In this document: positions 9,268 through 20,870 of the stretch, in pieces | Layout of the letters: each line of letters starts with the position of its first letter | Numbering within the stretch: the stretch's first letter is position 1 | NCBI GenBank assembly: GCA_963210315.1 | Contig: OY723246.1 | Coordinates: 1,054,001 to 1,118,000, forward strand | Direction: 5' to 3' | From: Rhynchopus euleeides | Lineage: Eukaryota; Euglenozoa; Diplonemea; Diplonemida; Diplonemidae | DNA length: 64,000 nt | Notes under the pieces: generated by a model | The model's database searches: none | Told to the model about the DNA's origin: nothing | The model's input: only the letters and a program-made list of their open reading frames with translations | Translations under genes and position numbers: made by a program

Positions 9268-10267
9268 TGGTGCCCCTGATTTACCCCTTTTTCACTACGC
9301 ACAAACTACGCAATCTGGGGGGGGGTCTCGCTTTTTGGTCCCCCCCCAGTTTTTTTTGGTCCCCCTTTCTGTGTGGCTACTGAGACAGGACTGGAGGCAC
9401 TGCGCTGACCGAGCAAAAAATTATTGCCAGAACTCACTATACACCGTACGAAAGAACGCACGACATGTGGGGCGGGACTCCAGAAACACCTGGGCAAGGT
9501 TGCCCCATGCCCAGAAACACCTGAGAAGGAAGTGAGTTCCAGGAGCCGCGTAGAACACCCTCGAGATTGTGAATGATGATACGATCACAGCCTTCAGGGC
9601 GCTGCGAGGTGCCACCCTGAAGGTGGCCCTTGACATCAAGGAGAGCGTCGGCCGAGGGGTCGACGAAAAGCTGAAGAAGGCGCTACTGGCACTGGATCCC
9701 GCGGGGTATACGGAGGTCACCGCCACACAGGCAACCTCCGCTGACAACGTCCAGGAGACGTTATCCGAGGGGATCACAACGGCACTAGAGATCTGTGTCA
9801 CGGGATCCAGGCGCCCACTCTCCCTCGACGGTCTGGGGATTGTTGTTGGGTATGGTGTCGTTTCCTGCAGCTGCAAAAAAGCGTAGCAACTGTGCTTCCT
9901 TCTTCCTTAATGATGCGTTGACGCTTCCACCCGGAGGAGCTGAAGCAGGCACCGCTTAATGATGCGTTGATGCTTCCACCCGACGAGCTGAAGCAGGCAC
10001 CGCGCCAAAGGGCACCCCCAAAGAGACCTGCAAAGACTGCGTCGAAACCCGCACCGAAGGCTGCCAGCGCTGCAGCACCTGAAGAACCTGCAGCACCTGC
10101 AGCACCTGAAGCGCCTGCACCCTCACTGACCCCGGAACAGCAAGAACTCCTTGAGTTTGGGGTCCCGGCATAGAGACAGAGAATGGCTGAGTAAATCAAA
10201 AAATGAGACCCCCCCCCCCCTTTTCACTACGCACAAACTACGCAATATGGGGTCGTCAGGGGCACCA
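9268..10267 (+). mobile_element. 1-kb terminal-inverted-repeat element (family A), copy 2
   Basis: Ends TGGTGCCCCTGA and TCAGGGGCACCA, with possible 3-bp duplication GTG (9265-9267 and 10268-10270). It differs from copy 1 at only a handful of positions. One difference changes Asn to Lys in the helical peptide; another is silent (ATT to ATC). Both reading frames stay open in both copies. Confidence 0.78.
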
Positions 10268-10325
10268 GTGAGTCACTGTGGCTCACTTTTTCTCACTCAG
10301 TCACACTTGGTAGCGAGGGCCCCCC
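10268..10325. repeat. right half of a family C MITE
   Basis: The sequence runs GAGTCACTGTGGCTCAC through CACACTTGGTAGCGAGGGCC and matches the right half of 9124-9232. The left half is missing; the family A element abuts the break. Confidence 0.7.
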
Positions 10326-10379
10326 AGAAAATAGTTTGAAAATTTTTGAAATCTGGGTGCCCCAAAAAAAATTTCCTAA

Positions 10380-11480
10380 GACCGGCGATTTGTAGGGGGA
10401 CCCTTTCGAAATTTTTTTTTGGGGAAGGGTAAATTGAACGTTTTTGGCCAAATGAAGCCACTGCGACAGGCGGAGGCGTACAACGTGGTCTGTTGTCGTC
10501 TGAGGGCGCGGGCAGGCAAGCGGGCGCGGGCGAGCCGGCCAGGGGCGCGGGGGTCTTCGCAGCGGAGTTCCCAGGGGTCCCAGAGCCAGGGGAGTAGGGC
10601 CGCCAGGGGAGCGAGATAGCCGTAGGTCGGCTCCCCCCCCCCCCCTACCCCCCTCTTTCCTTTCGCCCCTCCCCCCCCCCCCCTCCCGTTCCCCACCCCC
10701 GTGCCCCCTTCCCCTTTCTTCCGGTGAATGCGCCAGCGGAGTCGGTCCACGCCCTCGCTGTCAGTCGCTTTCGCCTCTCCCCCCCCTTTACCTCGCCCCC
10801 TTTTCCCCTCACCAGCGGGCTGCCCCTTGTGAATGGTAGACTTGCCTACAGCCCCTTGTTCATGCCGCCAGCACGGAGCCCCACGCAGCTCAACCCCGGC
10901 CAGTGCGCGGTTTGTTTGCCCTAGAGCTTTGTTGTTTGTGTAGTTCATGTTACAGTGCTAAGAGCCCGTAGAAGCAAAAGTAGAACCTGCTGCGCTAGCC
11001 CCACCAAGCAGCCACAGTACGACAGGACGCGCGCAGGCACCGGGCCCCCTCTCCTAAAAAAAAAAAAGCCACTGCGACCATTCCCGGGCCTCGGAAATCA
11101 GATTTTGGCCCCTCAAATGCGGTGCCGGTCCGGACAAAAAACCGAAAAAAATCGTGAAAAATGGCCCATTTTCCCCAGCCAAAAATGGGCCAAAAATGCC
11201 CCCCGGACACCCCCAGAGACATGTCCTAATCGGGGTGCCAGTAGGGGGGACCTTTCGAATTTTTTTTCGAGGAGAGGTCAATTGAACATTTTTGGACATC
11301 TGAGGCCACTGCGACCATTCCCAGGCCTCGGAAATGAGATTTTTGGCCCTCAAATGGGGTACCGGTCCCCACGAAATTCCGAAAAAAATCATGAAAATCG
11401 AAAGGTCCCACGCACCAAATTCTGCCCAAAAATCGTCAAAAATGGACATGTCATACGCAGCAAGGGGGCAAACCACTCCC
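10380..11480. repeat. region of dispersed family J segments, no gene
   Basis: Family J words GGGGGACC..TTTCGAA plus a T run, and CACTGCGACCATTCCC with TCGGAAAT, occur at 10395-10460, 11066-11160 and 11252-11400. The same words appear in opposite orientation at 50075-50200 and 50320-50440. Between them lie C-rich low-complexity DNA (10630-10720) and a segment shared with the hAT element. I see no protein-coding gene to about 12,900. Confidence 0.55.
10807..11047 (-). repeat. inverted partial copy of the hAT left subterminal region
   Basis: Read on the minus strand, this stretch matches 13560-13805 of the hAT element. Shared words on the plus strand include CAACCCCGGCCAGTGCGCGG, AAGCAGCCACAGTACGACAG and GCGCGCAGGCACCGGGCCCC. 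No hAT terminus or transposase is attached here. Confidence 0.7.
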
Positions 11481-12899
11481 CAATGCTCAATGATTCCACG
11501 GCAAGCCAGATTTTCTGATCAATTGGTTTGTTTGAGCATGTTCCTGGCCCTTGTTTGGAAAGTAGATGACCCCTGGCTGGAGAGGACGGTTGTGCTCGAC
11601 CGGACGGAGAGAGAACCTTCTCCATAACCACCTCCACTCCACAATGCCACAAGTGGCAGGAAGGCCGGGTGTTACAGGCCTCAACCAGGGTTCCAAGGCT
11701 CTCCACTTCCTGGCTGCGTCAGGGATCACCGGGTACAGCGAGCAGGATTCCCTGTCCTGACACCCCAGCATGTACCACCGGAAGAACCCGAAACAGCAGC
11801 CCCCCCCCTCATGGGGGTTGCAAGAGGCACGGAAATCGTTCAAATCGGACCAAGTCCGAAAATTCGGCACTTTCTTGGGTACAAATTGCGGTCCGAAATT
11901 TTCCGATTTTTTGAAAAAAGGCTAATTCTGTAAGGGGGACCTTTTCGAATTTTTTTTGCCCAAACAAGCTTGCTTGTCACAGCGAAAGAGTCAGTGGGAG
12001 CGTACCCGCGCGCAGTGTGTTTTGAGTGAGCAACACAAAACCACTTTTATCACAGCAACGCCCTTCACAGGGGCCACAACACACTGCCGCTCGTGCGCAC
12101 AAACAAAAAATACCGCTCGTGCGCTTGCCTGCGGCCAGGTCGGTCTTGTTGCCAGAGACCGTCCGCTGGTCGCCTCCGTCCGGACTGATTGGTTCCGACT
12201 CGACCGGCTAGTGTGTGTTCCCCGGCCGCCACCGACTTCCCCTCCGGTGTGGGTCACTGTCGACGGTTGCGGGTGACCTGCCTCGCCGAGGGCCTCGCCT
12301 GCCCCTCCCTTGGGGGTCGATCAAGGCCAGCTTCGGCTTGGCTGAGTGTGTCGGCGCACCTGTCCCTGCTCTGAGTATGGGAGTGGGAATCAGTGCCCGC
12401 CGCCTCCTCCACTGGCGACCCTCCTCCATCATGGAAGGTCCTACCTGCCCCGATCATCCCCTATCCTGTGCCTTCCCTAAACACCAAGACCCCCGCCGCA
12501 AAAAATATCGAGGAGCGGCTGCTCGCCGTGTTGATATCCGTTCCCTCCGGTAGGAACGAAAAGGGCGGGCCGCCGTCATGCCCCTGATACCTCTTCCGGC
12601 TGAGGCGGGCGTCAAGGTCGTCGTGCCGTTGGCCTGCAGCCAGAGAAGGGGTCGTTCCGGCGCGCCCCATCCCCACACTCAGCTCGCAACCCACTCCCCG
12701 CCGCACAAGCAGCGGAGGGGTGTCACTCGACAGGAGGATAACGAAGCCGTGGTGCTTCCCCCCCTCCTCCTGTGTACCAGGCCACTGACAGGCATCCACA
12801 CCCTTCCTTTGTGCATTGATTCACCTCGGGCAGCTTGTCTGGTGTGGTGACTATAGAAAGGACAAACGTTACAAAAATGGGCTGGGAAACAGCTTGTGT

Positions 12900-13426
12900 T
12901 CTCACTCCCGACAAACAAACCCTCCCGGGCAGTTGTTGCCCTCCCCACAGCTGAGGCTGCTTCCCCTGCCCACGAGGACGCGGACTTTCCCCCCACCCCA
13001 GGCAGTCGCTGTCCTCCTCACAGCCGAGGTTTTTTCCCCAAGATCCCGAGCACGTAGCTTCACCTCCTCCACCCCGGGCAGTCGTTGTCCTCCTCACAGC
13101 TCAGGCTGTTCCCCCAAGACCACGAGAAAGTGGCACCCCCCTCCCGGGCAGTAGTTGCCTTTCTCACAGCTCAGGCTTCCTCCCCACGAGCTCGAGCACA
13201 TGGCTTCACACCCCCCTCCCCGGGCAGTCGTTGTCCTCCTCACAGCTGAGGCAGTTCCCCCAAGACAACCACGAAGTGGCTCCATACCCCCTTCCGGGCA
13301 GTCGTTGTCCCCTCGAGACCACGAGAAAGTGGCTGCACACCCCCCTCCCGGGCAGTAGTTGCCCTCCTCACGGCTGAGGTTTCCTCCCCAAGAACACAAG
13401 CGCGTGGCTTCATACCCCCCCCCCCC
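12900..13426. repeat. GC-rich degenerate minisatellite, left part
   Basis: Units of roughly 65-80 bp carry CCCTCCCGGGCAGT, GTTGTCCTCCTCACAGCTGAGGC and CCCAAGACCACGAG. The array is cut at 13427-13434 by the hAT element and continues on the other side. The stretch 11480-12900 before it is unique-looking, with no supportable gene. Confidence 0.8.
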
Positions 13427-13434
13427 CCCCCACC

Positions 13435-16061
13435 CAGTGTAGGTATAATACAGGTCCCCAAAATCTGCATCCTGTTTAATACAGTTTAATACAGTTTAAG
13501 ACAGTTTAATACAGGTTTAGTACACTATAGTACCCTTGTATGCAGGTCAAGGGGGCAGAGGGGGTGTCGCTTCTTTGGAGAGGGGGCCCGGTGCCTGCGC
13601 GCGTCCTGTCGTACTGTGGCTGCTTGGTGGGGCTAGCGCAGCAGGTTCTATTTTTGCTTCTCCGGGCTCTGAACACACACAAAAAAACAACGTTCTAGGG
13701 CAAACAAACCGCGCACTGGCCGGGGTTGAGCTGCTGAGGGGCACTGTGCTGGCGGCAAAGAGGGCTGGGCTAGGTAGATAGAGCATTCACAGGGGCAGCC
13801 CTGGGGAGGGGGAGGGGAAACAGGGGGTTGCTAGTTGAGGAGGAAATAGTTCTCCTCTTCCTCCAGCGGTGCGGGGAGAAAAAAAAGGGGGCGCACGGCA
13901 TGCGGCGCCGATCATCTACAGGACAATGGTAGTCGGGACGGATCCCGTTGCTTCTCCGCCCTCCTTCTCTGCATCCTTCTTCTTCTCTTGCTGTTTCTTT
14001 TTTTCATCGGCCTCCACCTCTTCTGGCGACCACCAAGCGGCGCTTGCGTCTCCCTCGACCATGAGGGCCCTGTGCACGCAAGTCAGCTTGTGGATTTTTT
14101 CAGCCACAAGCCGATTGCGGCGCCCTTCACTTTGCCACTTCATGTGGCTGAAGGTCCTCTCGACCATCGCGGTCGAGGAGGGGTAGCCCGTGAGGGTGGC
14201 GGCCGAGCGGGAAACTGCCTGGGCTGTGGCAATTTCCGATGCCAAGAACGCGGCCTTGTCTCAGAAGTCCGACGAACTCTCTGTCCCAACACCAGCCCAA
14301 AGGTCCTCGTCATCGAAGACACCGGTCTTTGCTGCGAAAGACAGCACGACGGACCCCGCCTCAGCCCCATGAAGGTCCTTCAGGTACTTGGAGGTCTTCT
14401 TCTGCAGCGTCGCCGAGACCTTGTAGGCCTGAGTCACCCCCTTGCGCATGTCCCCCTCCACATGGAAGATCGGCGTCAAATATGTCGCTGCTACCATGTA
14501 GTCGAAGTCTTCCGCTTTTTGCAGCCTGTGGATGTGGAATATGTGTGGGTTTGGGCGGTGATCATTGTTCCATACCGTGCTTTCCACTTCTTGACCACCT
14601 CTTTCATCTTCGTCTTCTCCGCTGCTTTCATGTCCTTCATCACGTCCTCACCCTTTTTGACAAGCGTAGACAGGCACGGGATGATGTACGCAGCCACACC
14701 ATCATCTGCCTGGAGGACGTTGACGCACGCAGTTGCAGTATCGACAAGCGACGCGACGAGCACGAACAAGTCCCACTTTTCGAGGAGTTCACCGAGGTGG
14801 GGGAGACTCGTCTTGTATTCGTCGAAGATCACCAAGAGGGCGCTCTTGTGCTTGATGAATTCGGCGAAGGCAGCACCGATCGTCGTCCAGCGGGTGACGC
14901 AGGGTGTCGGGGGCTTCTTGCTGGTGCACCCCGCTGCCACCTGCAACTCGGCGTAGCGCTTCCCAATCGCCTCGACGTTGCGGATCGAGGCCACCGTGGC
15001 CGTGCACAACTTGAACACGGGGTGGAATTCGTTCCCCGTGTCCTTGTGGTTCTCCCTCCTTGTCCCAAGGAGGTCGTTCGTGCACCTTGACATCAGGTGC
15101 GCCCCACAGATGACCCTTTTGGGGTGGTAGGGGTTCCCCTCAACTTCCTCCTCCAGGTACTTGCACATCTGCTTGGAGGCACTCTGCACCGTCGAGTCGC
15201 CATCTGCGACGATGCAGGAAACCTTCTTCTCGATCGCAAAGTCGGTGCACACAGTCTTCATGTGCCCCAGCAGCTCTCCCGCATCGTGCGTCTTCTCGTC
15301 GAGTACGGCGGTGTAGAGGATGTAGTACGTCTGCTTGGATTTTACACACACCGTCACCACCTTCTCCTGCCTCTCCGTTGTCCAGCCGTCCAGCAGCAGC
15401 GTGATCCTTTTGCTCTTCTGGAGCATGGGGCGGATGGGGCGCGTCACCTCTTCGTACACCTTGTCGAGGAAGGACCCGCCCACGTTGCGCCTGTTGAGGG
15501 ACAACTTGAGGCCTGGTCGTGTTGCCTCGATCGCCGCCTGGAAGTAGGGGTTCTCTACAACACGGAAGGCGGATGCCGTGCTGAAGATGAACCGACACCA
15601 GGCGATGTCGATCATTGCCCTCTCGCTGGCTGAGGGCAGGGGAACACCGAGCGCCATCCGCTTCGCCGGTGCTGGGCCGTCAGTCCCCGGGGCCTTCCTC
15701 TTCGGGGTGGTGGTGGGGGCGTCCGTGGCCTTCTGCTTCACGGCCTCGGGGGCCTTCTCGCAGCCCCGCAGGTGGCTCTTGAGCCGCGATGCGGACTTCC
15801 CCGAGGCGCGCAAGCCACAGTGCTTGCACTTCGTCGCATCGGTGAACTCACCGTGGCTCCAGCAGGCAGGACGTCCCCCCGACATTTTTTTTTATTTTTT
15901 TATGGATGGATAATCCTCCTGTGTGGGGGTCTGTGTGGTGCCGTACCTGCAGTGACAAACGTACCTTGTACTAAACTCAAAAAGCGCCGAGTTTAATACA
16001 GTTTAATACAGTTTAATACAAACGTGTTTAATACAGTTTAATACAGGGCCTGCCTACACTG
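13435..16061 (-). mobile_element. hAT DNA transposon with perfect 8-bp TSD
   Basis: The left end CAGTGTAGG (13435-13443) is the inverted match of the right end CCTACACTG (16053-16061). The 8-bp target duplication CCCCCACC is perfect at 13427-13434 and 16062-16069. Subterminal arrays of AGTTTAATAC at 13470-13525 and 15988-16045 probably bind the transposase. A single minus-strand transposase gene lies inside (13916-15885). The length of 2.63 kb, TIR start CAG and 8-bp duplication are diagnostic of hAT. The intact duplication and low damage indicate a recent insertion. Confidence 0.95.
13916..15885 (-). pseudogene. hAT-family transposase with one frameshift and one stop
   Basis: Starts at ATG 15885-15883 (MSGGRPACW). 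The N-terminus has a BED-type zinc finger (KCKHCG then SHLRGC). It is followed by a Lys/Pro linker and the RNase H-like hAT core, with SKRITLLLDGWTT near the first catalytic Asp and SCIVADGDSTVQSA. The C-terminal dimerisation region reads YPSSTAMVERTFSHMKWQSE, then RRNRLVAEKIHKLTCVHRAL, a classic hAT signature. The reading frame shifts by one near 14500-14590, and a TGA at about 14261-14263 interrupts the second part. Otherwise about 650 residues are preserved. These two lesions make this copy inactive as read, unless they are assembly errors. The domain order matches autonomous hAT elements. Confidence 0.93.
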
Positions 16062-16069
16062 CCCCCACC

Positions 16070-18740
16070 CCGTTGTCCTCCCTACAGCTGCGGTTCTACC
16101 CCCACGACCACGAGGATGTGGCTCCACACCCCCCTCCCGGGCAGTCGTTGTCCCATCAAGACCACGAGGACGTGGCTTCACACCCCCCTCCCGGGCAGTC
16201 GTTGTCCCATCAAGACCACGAGGATGTGGCTTCACACCCCCCTCCCGGGCAGTAGTTGCCCTCCTCACAGCCGAGGCTGCTTCCCCCAAGACCACCACGA
16301 AGTGGCTCCATACCCCCTTCTGGGCAGTCGTTGTCCCCTCAAGACCACGAAGAAGTGGCATCATATCCCCCTCCCGGGCAGTAGTTGCCCTCCTCACAGC
16401 TGAGGCTGCTTCCCCAAGATCACGAGGGAGTGGTTTTCTCACCCCCCTCCCGGGCAGTCGATGTCCTGTCAACAGATGAGTCTGGTTTTCCCGGAGCCAC
16501 GTGAAGTTGGTTTTTACCCTCTTTCCCGGGAAGAGTTGCAACTGGTGTCAGCGACATCTACCTGGAAGCGCCACGACACAGTCCAGTTCACCCAAGCATT
16601 ACGTTGATTTCCACCAGGCACACCGTCACGTACCCCACCGCTTCTCGGTTCATGCCTTATGACACGTGCGACAGGCTCAGTCACACGGATGCACTTCTCA
16701 ACGTCTTCTCGTCTGCGATGTACCACGCTGATATCTACAAGCCGCCTCTAACATCAAGCTCGTCAATGGGCCACTGCGGGCCGCAGTCTCCCAGATTTCT
16801 TCAAATTCTTCGAAAGAGGGGGAGTCGCGCTTCTTCAACTTTGTCGACCCCGAAGGGAGTGCCTAGACGGAGGGGCGTTTCGAGACTAAGCCCGGGCTGA
16901 GGCTGTTTCCCCAGGGCCAGAAAGCCGCTTCCCTGGGCCCTCAGCCCGGACAGCCGATGTCCTACCTGGATCAAGGGGCCCTTCCCGACCTTGCAGGTTC
17001 CGCAGGTATTAACACACTCCTAAACCCTGTTATCAACACGAAGCAGGAACGGGTACCCCCTCCCCACACCCGCACAAGAACCCCGGGCAGCAGCTGTCCT
17101 TGACCCAGTCACTCACCCCCAGGACCACGAGGAAATGGTCTTTCCCCCCTCTATATAATCGGGTGGATCCCAGACCCCTTGCTCAACTACAGCCGCGTCT
17201 CGCGGAGGGGACGATTCCACTACCTTAAACCGGCAGCCGATGCCCAGCACAAGAACCCCGGGCCGGAAGAGCCCTCCCTTCCCCCCAGCACAGCCTCAGT
17301 CCCACCCACGCCGCCAGCACGGGGTCCCCCCAGCGGCTTAGCCTGCAAATTGAGGGTCACATCGATCGGTTTTTCCGCACCCCCGAAGCAGGTGGTGCCC
17401 CATCCCTCCCTTACAGCAGCCGAGGCCGTTTCCCGGGGTGCAAGAGCCTCCCCACCTCGGGCAGTTGCGGCTGCCTACAAGTGAGCACGATATCCCACGA
17501 GCACCAGGAAGAGGCGCACTCTTCTCCCCCGGCAGTCGCTGCCCACTCTACAGGCTGTCTCACAAGGAACACCAGGGAGAGGCCCCCTTCCCCCCCTCTC
17601 CCCCGGGCAGTGGTTGGCCTCCCAGCAGTTGAAGCTGTACCCCCAAACCACGAAGGGGTGGTCCCCCCACACCAATCCGTCCACAGTTCCCCCCAATCCG
17701 CCCACACAGGCAACACCACGGCACCGGCCGAGCATAGCATTGGATCTCAGACACGACCTGCATAACAGGTAAAAGGGGATCCTCCTGGTGATTCTGTCTG
17801 CTCCGATTTCAACGCCCCTCCTATCAGGCGGAACCGAGTCCCCCCACATGGCAGCTGCACTGGCTTCTCGTGGGTCGGTTTCATCACTTTTACCCCGGCA
17901 GCAGAGGCCTATCACAAAGATCTCGGGCCAGAAGAGCCCTCCCTCCCCTCCCGCACAGTCTCAGCCCCACGCAACACCACGGGACCCTCCCAGCAGCTGA
18001 GCCTGCAGATCGAGGATCGCACACATTCCCCCCCCCTCCCTTCCCGAGGCAGGTGGCGTATCTTCCCCTCATCTGAGGCTGTTTCACAGAGGAGCTCAGA
18101 GAAAACCAGTCCCTCCTCTCCGGCAGCCGATGCCATTGCCTCAGCCAGGAGGCCCCCCCCCGCCCGAGACCAGGATGATGAAACCCCCAGCTTCCCAGAC
18201 TTCGCGAGTGATCCCATCACAGCTGAAGCCGTTTCCCCTAGAACTCTTCTTATCTCCCTCAACCAGGCCACCCCCCTCCAGCAGTTCACCACAGGTTTGC
18301 AGGCTCGTCTGCTCAGTTCCCGCTGCACCTCCATCTACATCTCAGCCGCATCTGGGGCCCGACATTCTTCCCCACGCAGATCTTGGCACACCGGGGCCTG
18401 CCTCTTCCGGCTGAACCGCCACGAGTCTCAGGATGCCTGGCTGCCGTTGCTACGGAGGCCCAAGGCCTCGCCAAGGCAGTCCAGGAGCCCGTCGAGCTAG
18501 GTTCCTCACGCGGCTGAGGCACAAGGGCCGGTCCGGCCTGCCAACCCAGCGCCCTACAGCAGATGACCTATACGCGCAAGGGTTCCAGGGATCCCGTCGC
18601 AGCACTGCACCCCGACGGGCCCAGCAGGACGATTTCACACGGCAGGACTGGGTCCGCTGCAGCGGATCTACAGCAGGGCTTCCGTCAGTGACGCCCTCGG
18701 AGCCGGCGAAGCCCCGACGCAGGTAGCGCTGTACCCGCAG
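16070..18740. repeat. GC-rich degenerate minisatellite, right part
   Basis: Clear units at 16070-16500 (CCTCCCGGGCAGTCGTTGTC, ACCACGAGGATGTGGCT). They become progressively more diverged through 18740, with recurring GAGGC(T/C)GTTTCCCC and CGGGCAG words. No convincing gene lies in it; short open frames reflect low AT content. Confidence 0.65.
17735..17820 (+). repeat. dispersed repeat P, diverged copy
   Basis: Contains GGATCTCAGACACGACCTGC followed by ATAACAGGTAAAAGGGGATC, the same word order as the better copies at 35898-36000 and 39850-39945. Confidence 0.6.
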
Positions 18741-18954
18741 TCCGCCAACACTACAAATTGCGGTCCGAAATTTTCCGATTTTTTGAAAAAAGGCTAATTC
18801 TGTAAGGGGGACCTTTTCGAATTTTTTTTTTCGGGCACTTTTTCCACAAGGAAATGTCCGCCCTGTCCGCTACTGTCCACTACCGATTTCAAGGATCCTC
18901 CAAAGATTTATCTTTAATGTTTTTACTCTAACCCACCCGCTGTCGTAACCCACC

Positions 18955-19174
18955 CTCCCCTCCCCTCCCCTCCCCTCCCCTCCCCTCCCCTCCCCTCCCC
19001 TCCCCTCCCCTCCCCTCCCCTCCCCTCCCCTCCCCTCCCCTCCCCTCCCCTCCCCTCCCCTCCCCTCCCCTCCCCTCCCCTCCCCTCCCCTCCCCTCCCC
19101 TCCCCTCCCCTCCCCTCCCCTCCCCTCCCCTCCCCTCCCCTCCCCTCCCCTCCCCTCCCCTCCCCTCCCCTCCC
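18955..19174. repeat. (CCCCT)n microsatellite
   Basis: About 44 uninterrupted pentanucleotide units. Open minus-strand frames of Gly/Glu/Arg repeats result from it. Confidence 0.98.
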
Positions 19175-19543
19175 CCCCCTCTCGACCCACCCTTCCACAC
19201 CGTAACCTGCTGCTTCCACCCGTCCCCTGCTGGGGGCTCCATAGGGTACTCTGCTGGGTACACCGGGTAAAAGTGTGTTTGCTATTTTAAAACGCAAGCT
19301 CCCGACATGTTAGGTGTATAGGATTTCATGTTTTGGGACATCTGAGTCCACGGTGACCGTTCTCCATCCAACTACAATCCGTAGTAATTATTTAAATGGC
19401 AAACAGAAAAACCGGTTTTTTGGTCATTTTTGGCCTTTTCGCTGGTTGGGGGGGTCAAAACCGCCCGGCCCCAGGTGATCCCTGGAGGGGGGTCTGGTCC
19501 CGGATTCTCGGTTTCTGGGTCCAATAATCCTACTTCTGCTAAG

Positions 19544-19652
19544 GGGGGCCTTCGCTACCAAGTGTGACTGAGTGAGAAAAAGTGAGCCACGGCGCACTTC
19601 CCCTCACTGGCTGACGAGCAGTGACGAGTAGTGACTGGTAGCGAGGGCCCCC
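19544..19652. mobile_element. 109-bp MITE (family C), TSD AAG
   Basis: AAG at 19541-19543 and 19653-19655; termini as in 7762-7870. The empty site TTCTGCTAAGGGGACC is present at about 2966 and 5505. Confidence 0.92.
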
Positions 19653-19789
19653 AAGGGGACCTTTTCGATTTTTTTTTCGGAAAGTCCTATTTTTCACTTT
19701 TGAGCCCGTTTTCGAAGGAATTCTTGGGTTTTGAGCTTGTTTTGGGCAATTACACGCGTCACTCAGTTTTCTGCCTGGGCAGCCCTTCC

Positions 19790-20870
19790 TGATAGGCGTA
19801 CCTGTACTGAGAATGACCGCCTGTGAGAGAGTCCTCTTGTACTGAGAAAGTCTTCCTGGACTGAGAGGAGTGCTGTGCTGCGAGGAGTCCTGTCCTGAGA
19901 AGGAGTCCTGTACTACGCAGAAAAACCGGTTTTTTGGCCATTTTTGGTCTTTTCGCTGGTTGGAGGAGGAAATCTTGCAAATGCTATGTGACTTCTGGGG
20001 GGGCAGATTCTCGGTTTTTCAGGAGTCCTGTACTGAGAAGGTCCTCCTGGACTGTAAGGAGTCCTGTCCTGAGAGGAGTCCTGTACTGAGAAAGTCCCCC
20101 TGTCCTGAGAGGAGTCCTGTCCTGAGAAAGCCCTCCTGTACTGAGAGGAGTCCTGTACTGAGAAAGTCCTCCTGTACTAAGAGGAGTCCTGTCCTGAGAG
20201 GAGTCCTGTACTGAGAAAGTCCTCCTGTACTGAAAGGAGTCCTGTACTGAGAAAGTCCTCCTGTACTAAGAGGAGTCCTGTCCTGAGAGGAGTCCTGTAC
20301 TGAGAAAGTCTTCCTGGACTGAGAGGAGTCCTGCGCTGAGAAAGTCTTCCTGTACTGAGAGGAGTCCTGTCCTGAGAAAGCCCTCCTGTACTGAGAGGAG
20401 TGCTGTACTGAGAGGAGTCCTGTACTGAGAAAGTCCTCCTGTACTAAGAGGAGTCCTGTACTGAGAGGAGTCCCGTACTGAGATAGTCCTCCTGTACTGA
20501 GAGGAGTCCCGTACTGAGAAAGTCCTCCTGTACTGAGAAAGTCTTCCTGGACTGAGAGGAGTCCTGTACTACGCAGAAAAAACCGGTTTTTTGGCCATTT
20601 TTGGTCTTTTCGCTGGTTGGAGGAGGAAATCTTGCAAATGCTATGTGACTTCTGGGGGGGCAGATTCTCGGTTTTTCAGGAGTCCTGTACTGAGAAGGTC
20701 CTCCTGGACTGTAAGGAGTCCTGTCCTGAGAGGAGTCCTGCACTGAGAAAGTCTTCCTGGACTGAGAGGAGTCCTGCACTGAGAAAGTCCTCCTGTACTG
20801 AAAGGATTCCTGTACTGCGAAAGTCCTCCTGGACTGACACTGTCCTCTTGTACTGAGAATGACCTCCTAG
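19790..20870. repeat. 17-bp minisatellite array 3
   Basis: Units such as GAGGAGTCCTGTACTGA and AAAGTCCTCCTGTACTG, 17 bp long like arrays 1 and 2 and sharing CTGTACTGA, but otherwise a different consensus. A 190-bp block containing AAAACCGGTTTTTTGGCCAT is repeated at 19915-20070 and 20572-20730. Confidence 0.9.

Noticed and set aside
13988-15090. Plus-strand frames of 280-320 codons
   Set aside because: They are antisense to the hAT transposase, whose own frame has clear domain motifs.
18870-19297. Minus-strand Gly/Glu/Arg repeat protein
   Set aside because: Translation of the (CCCCT)n microsatellite.
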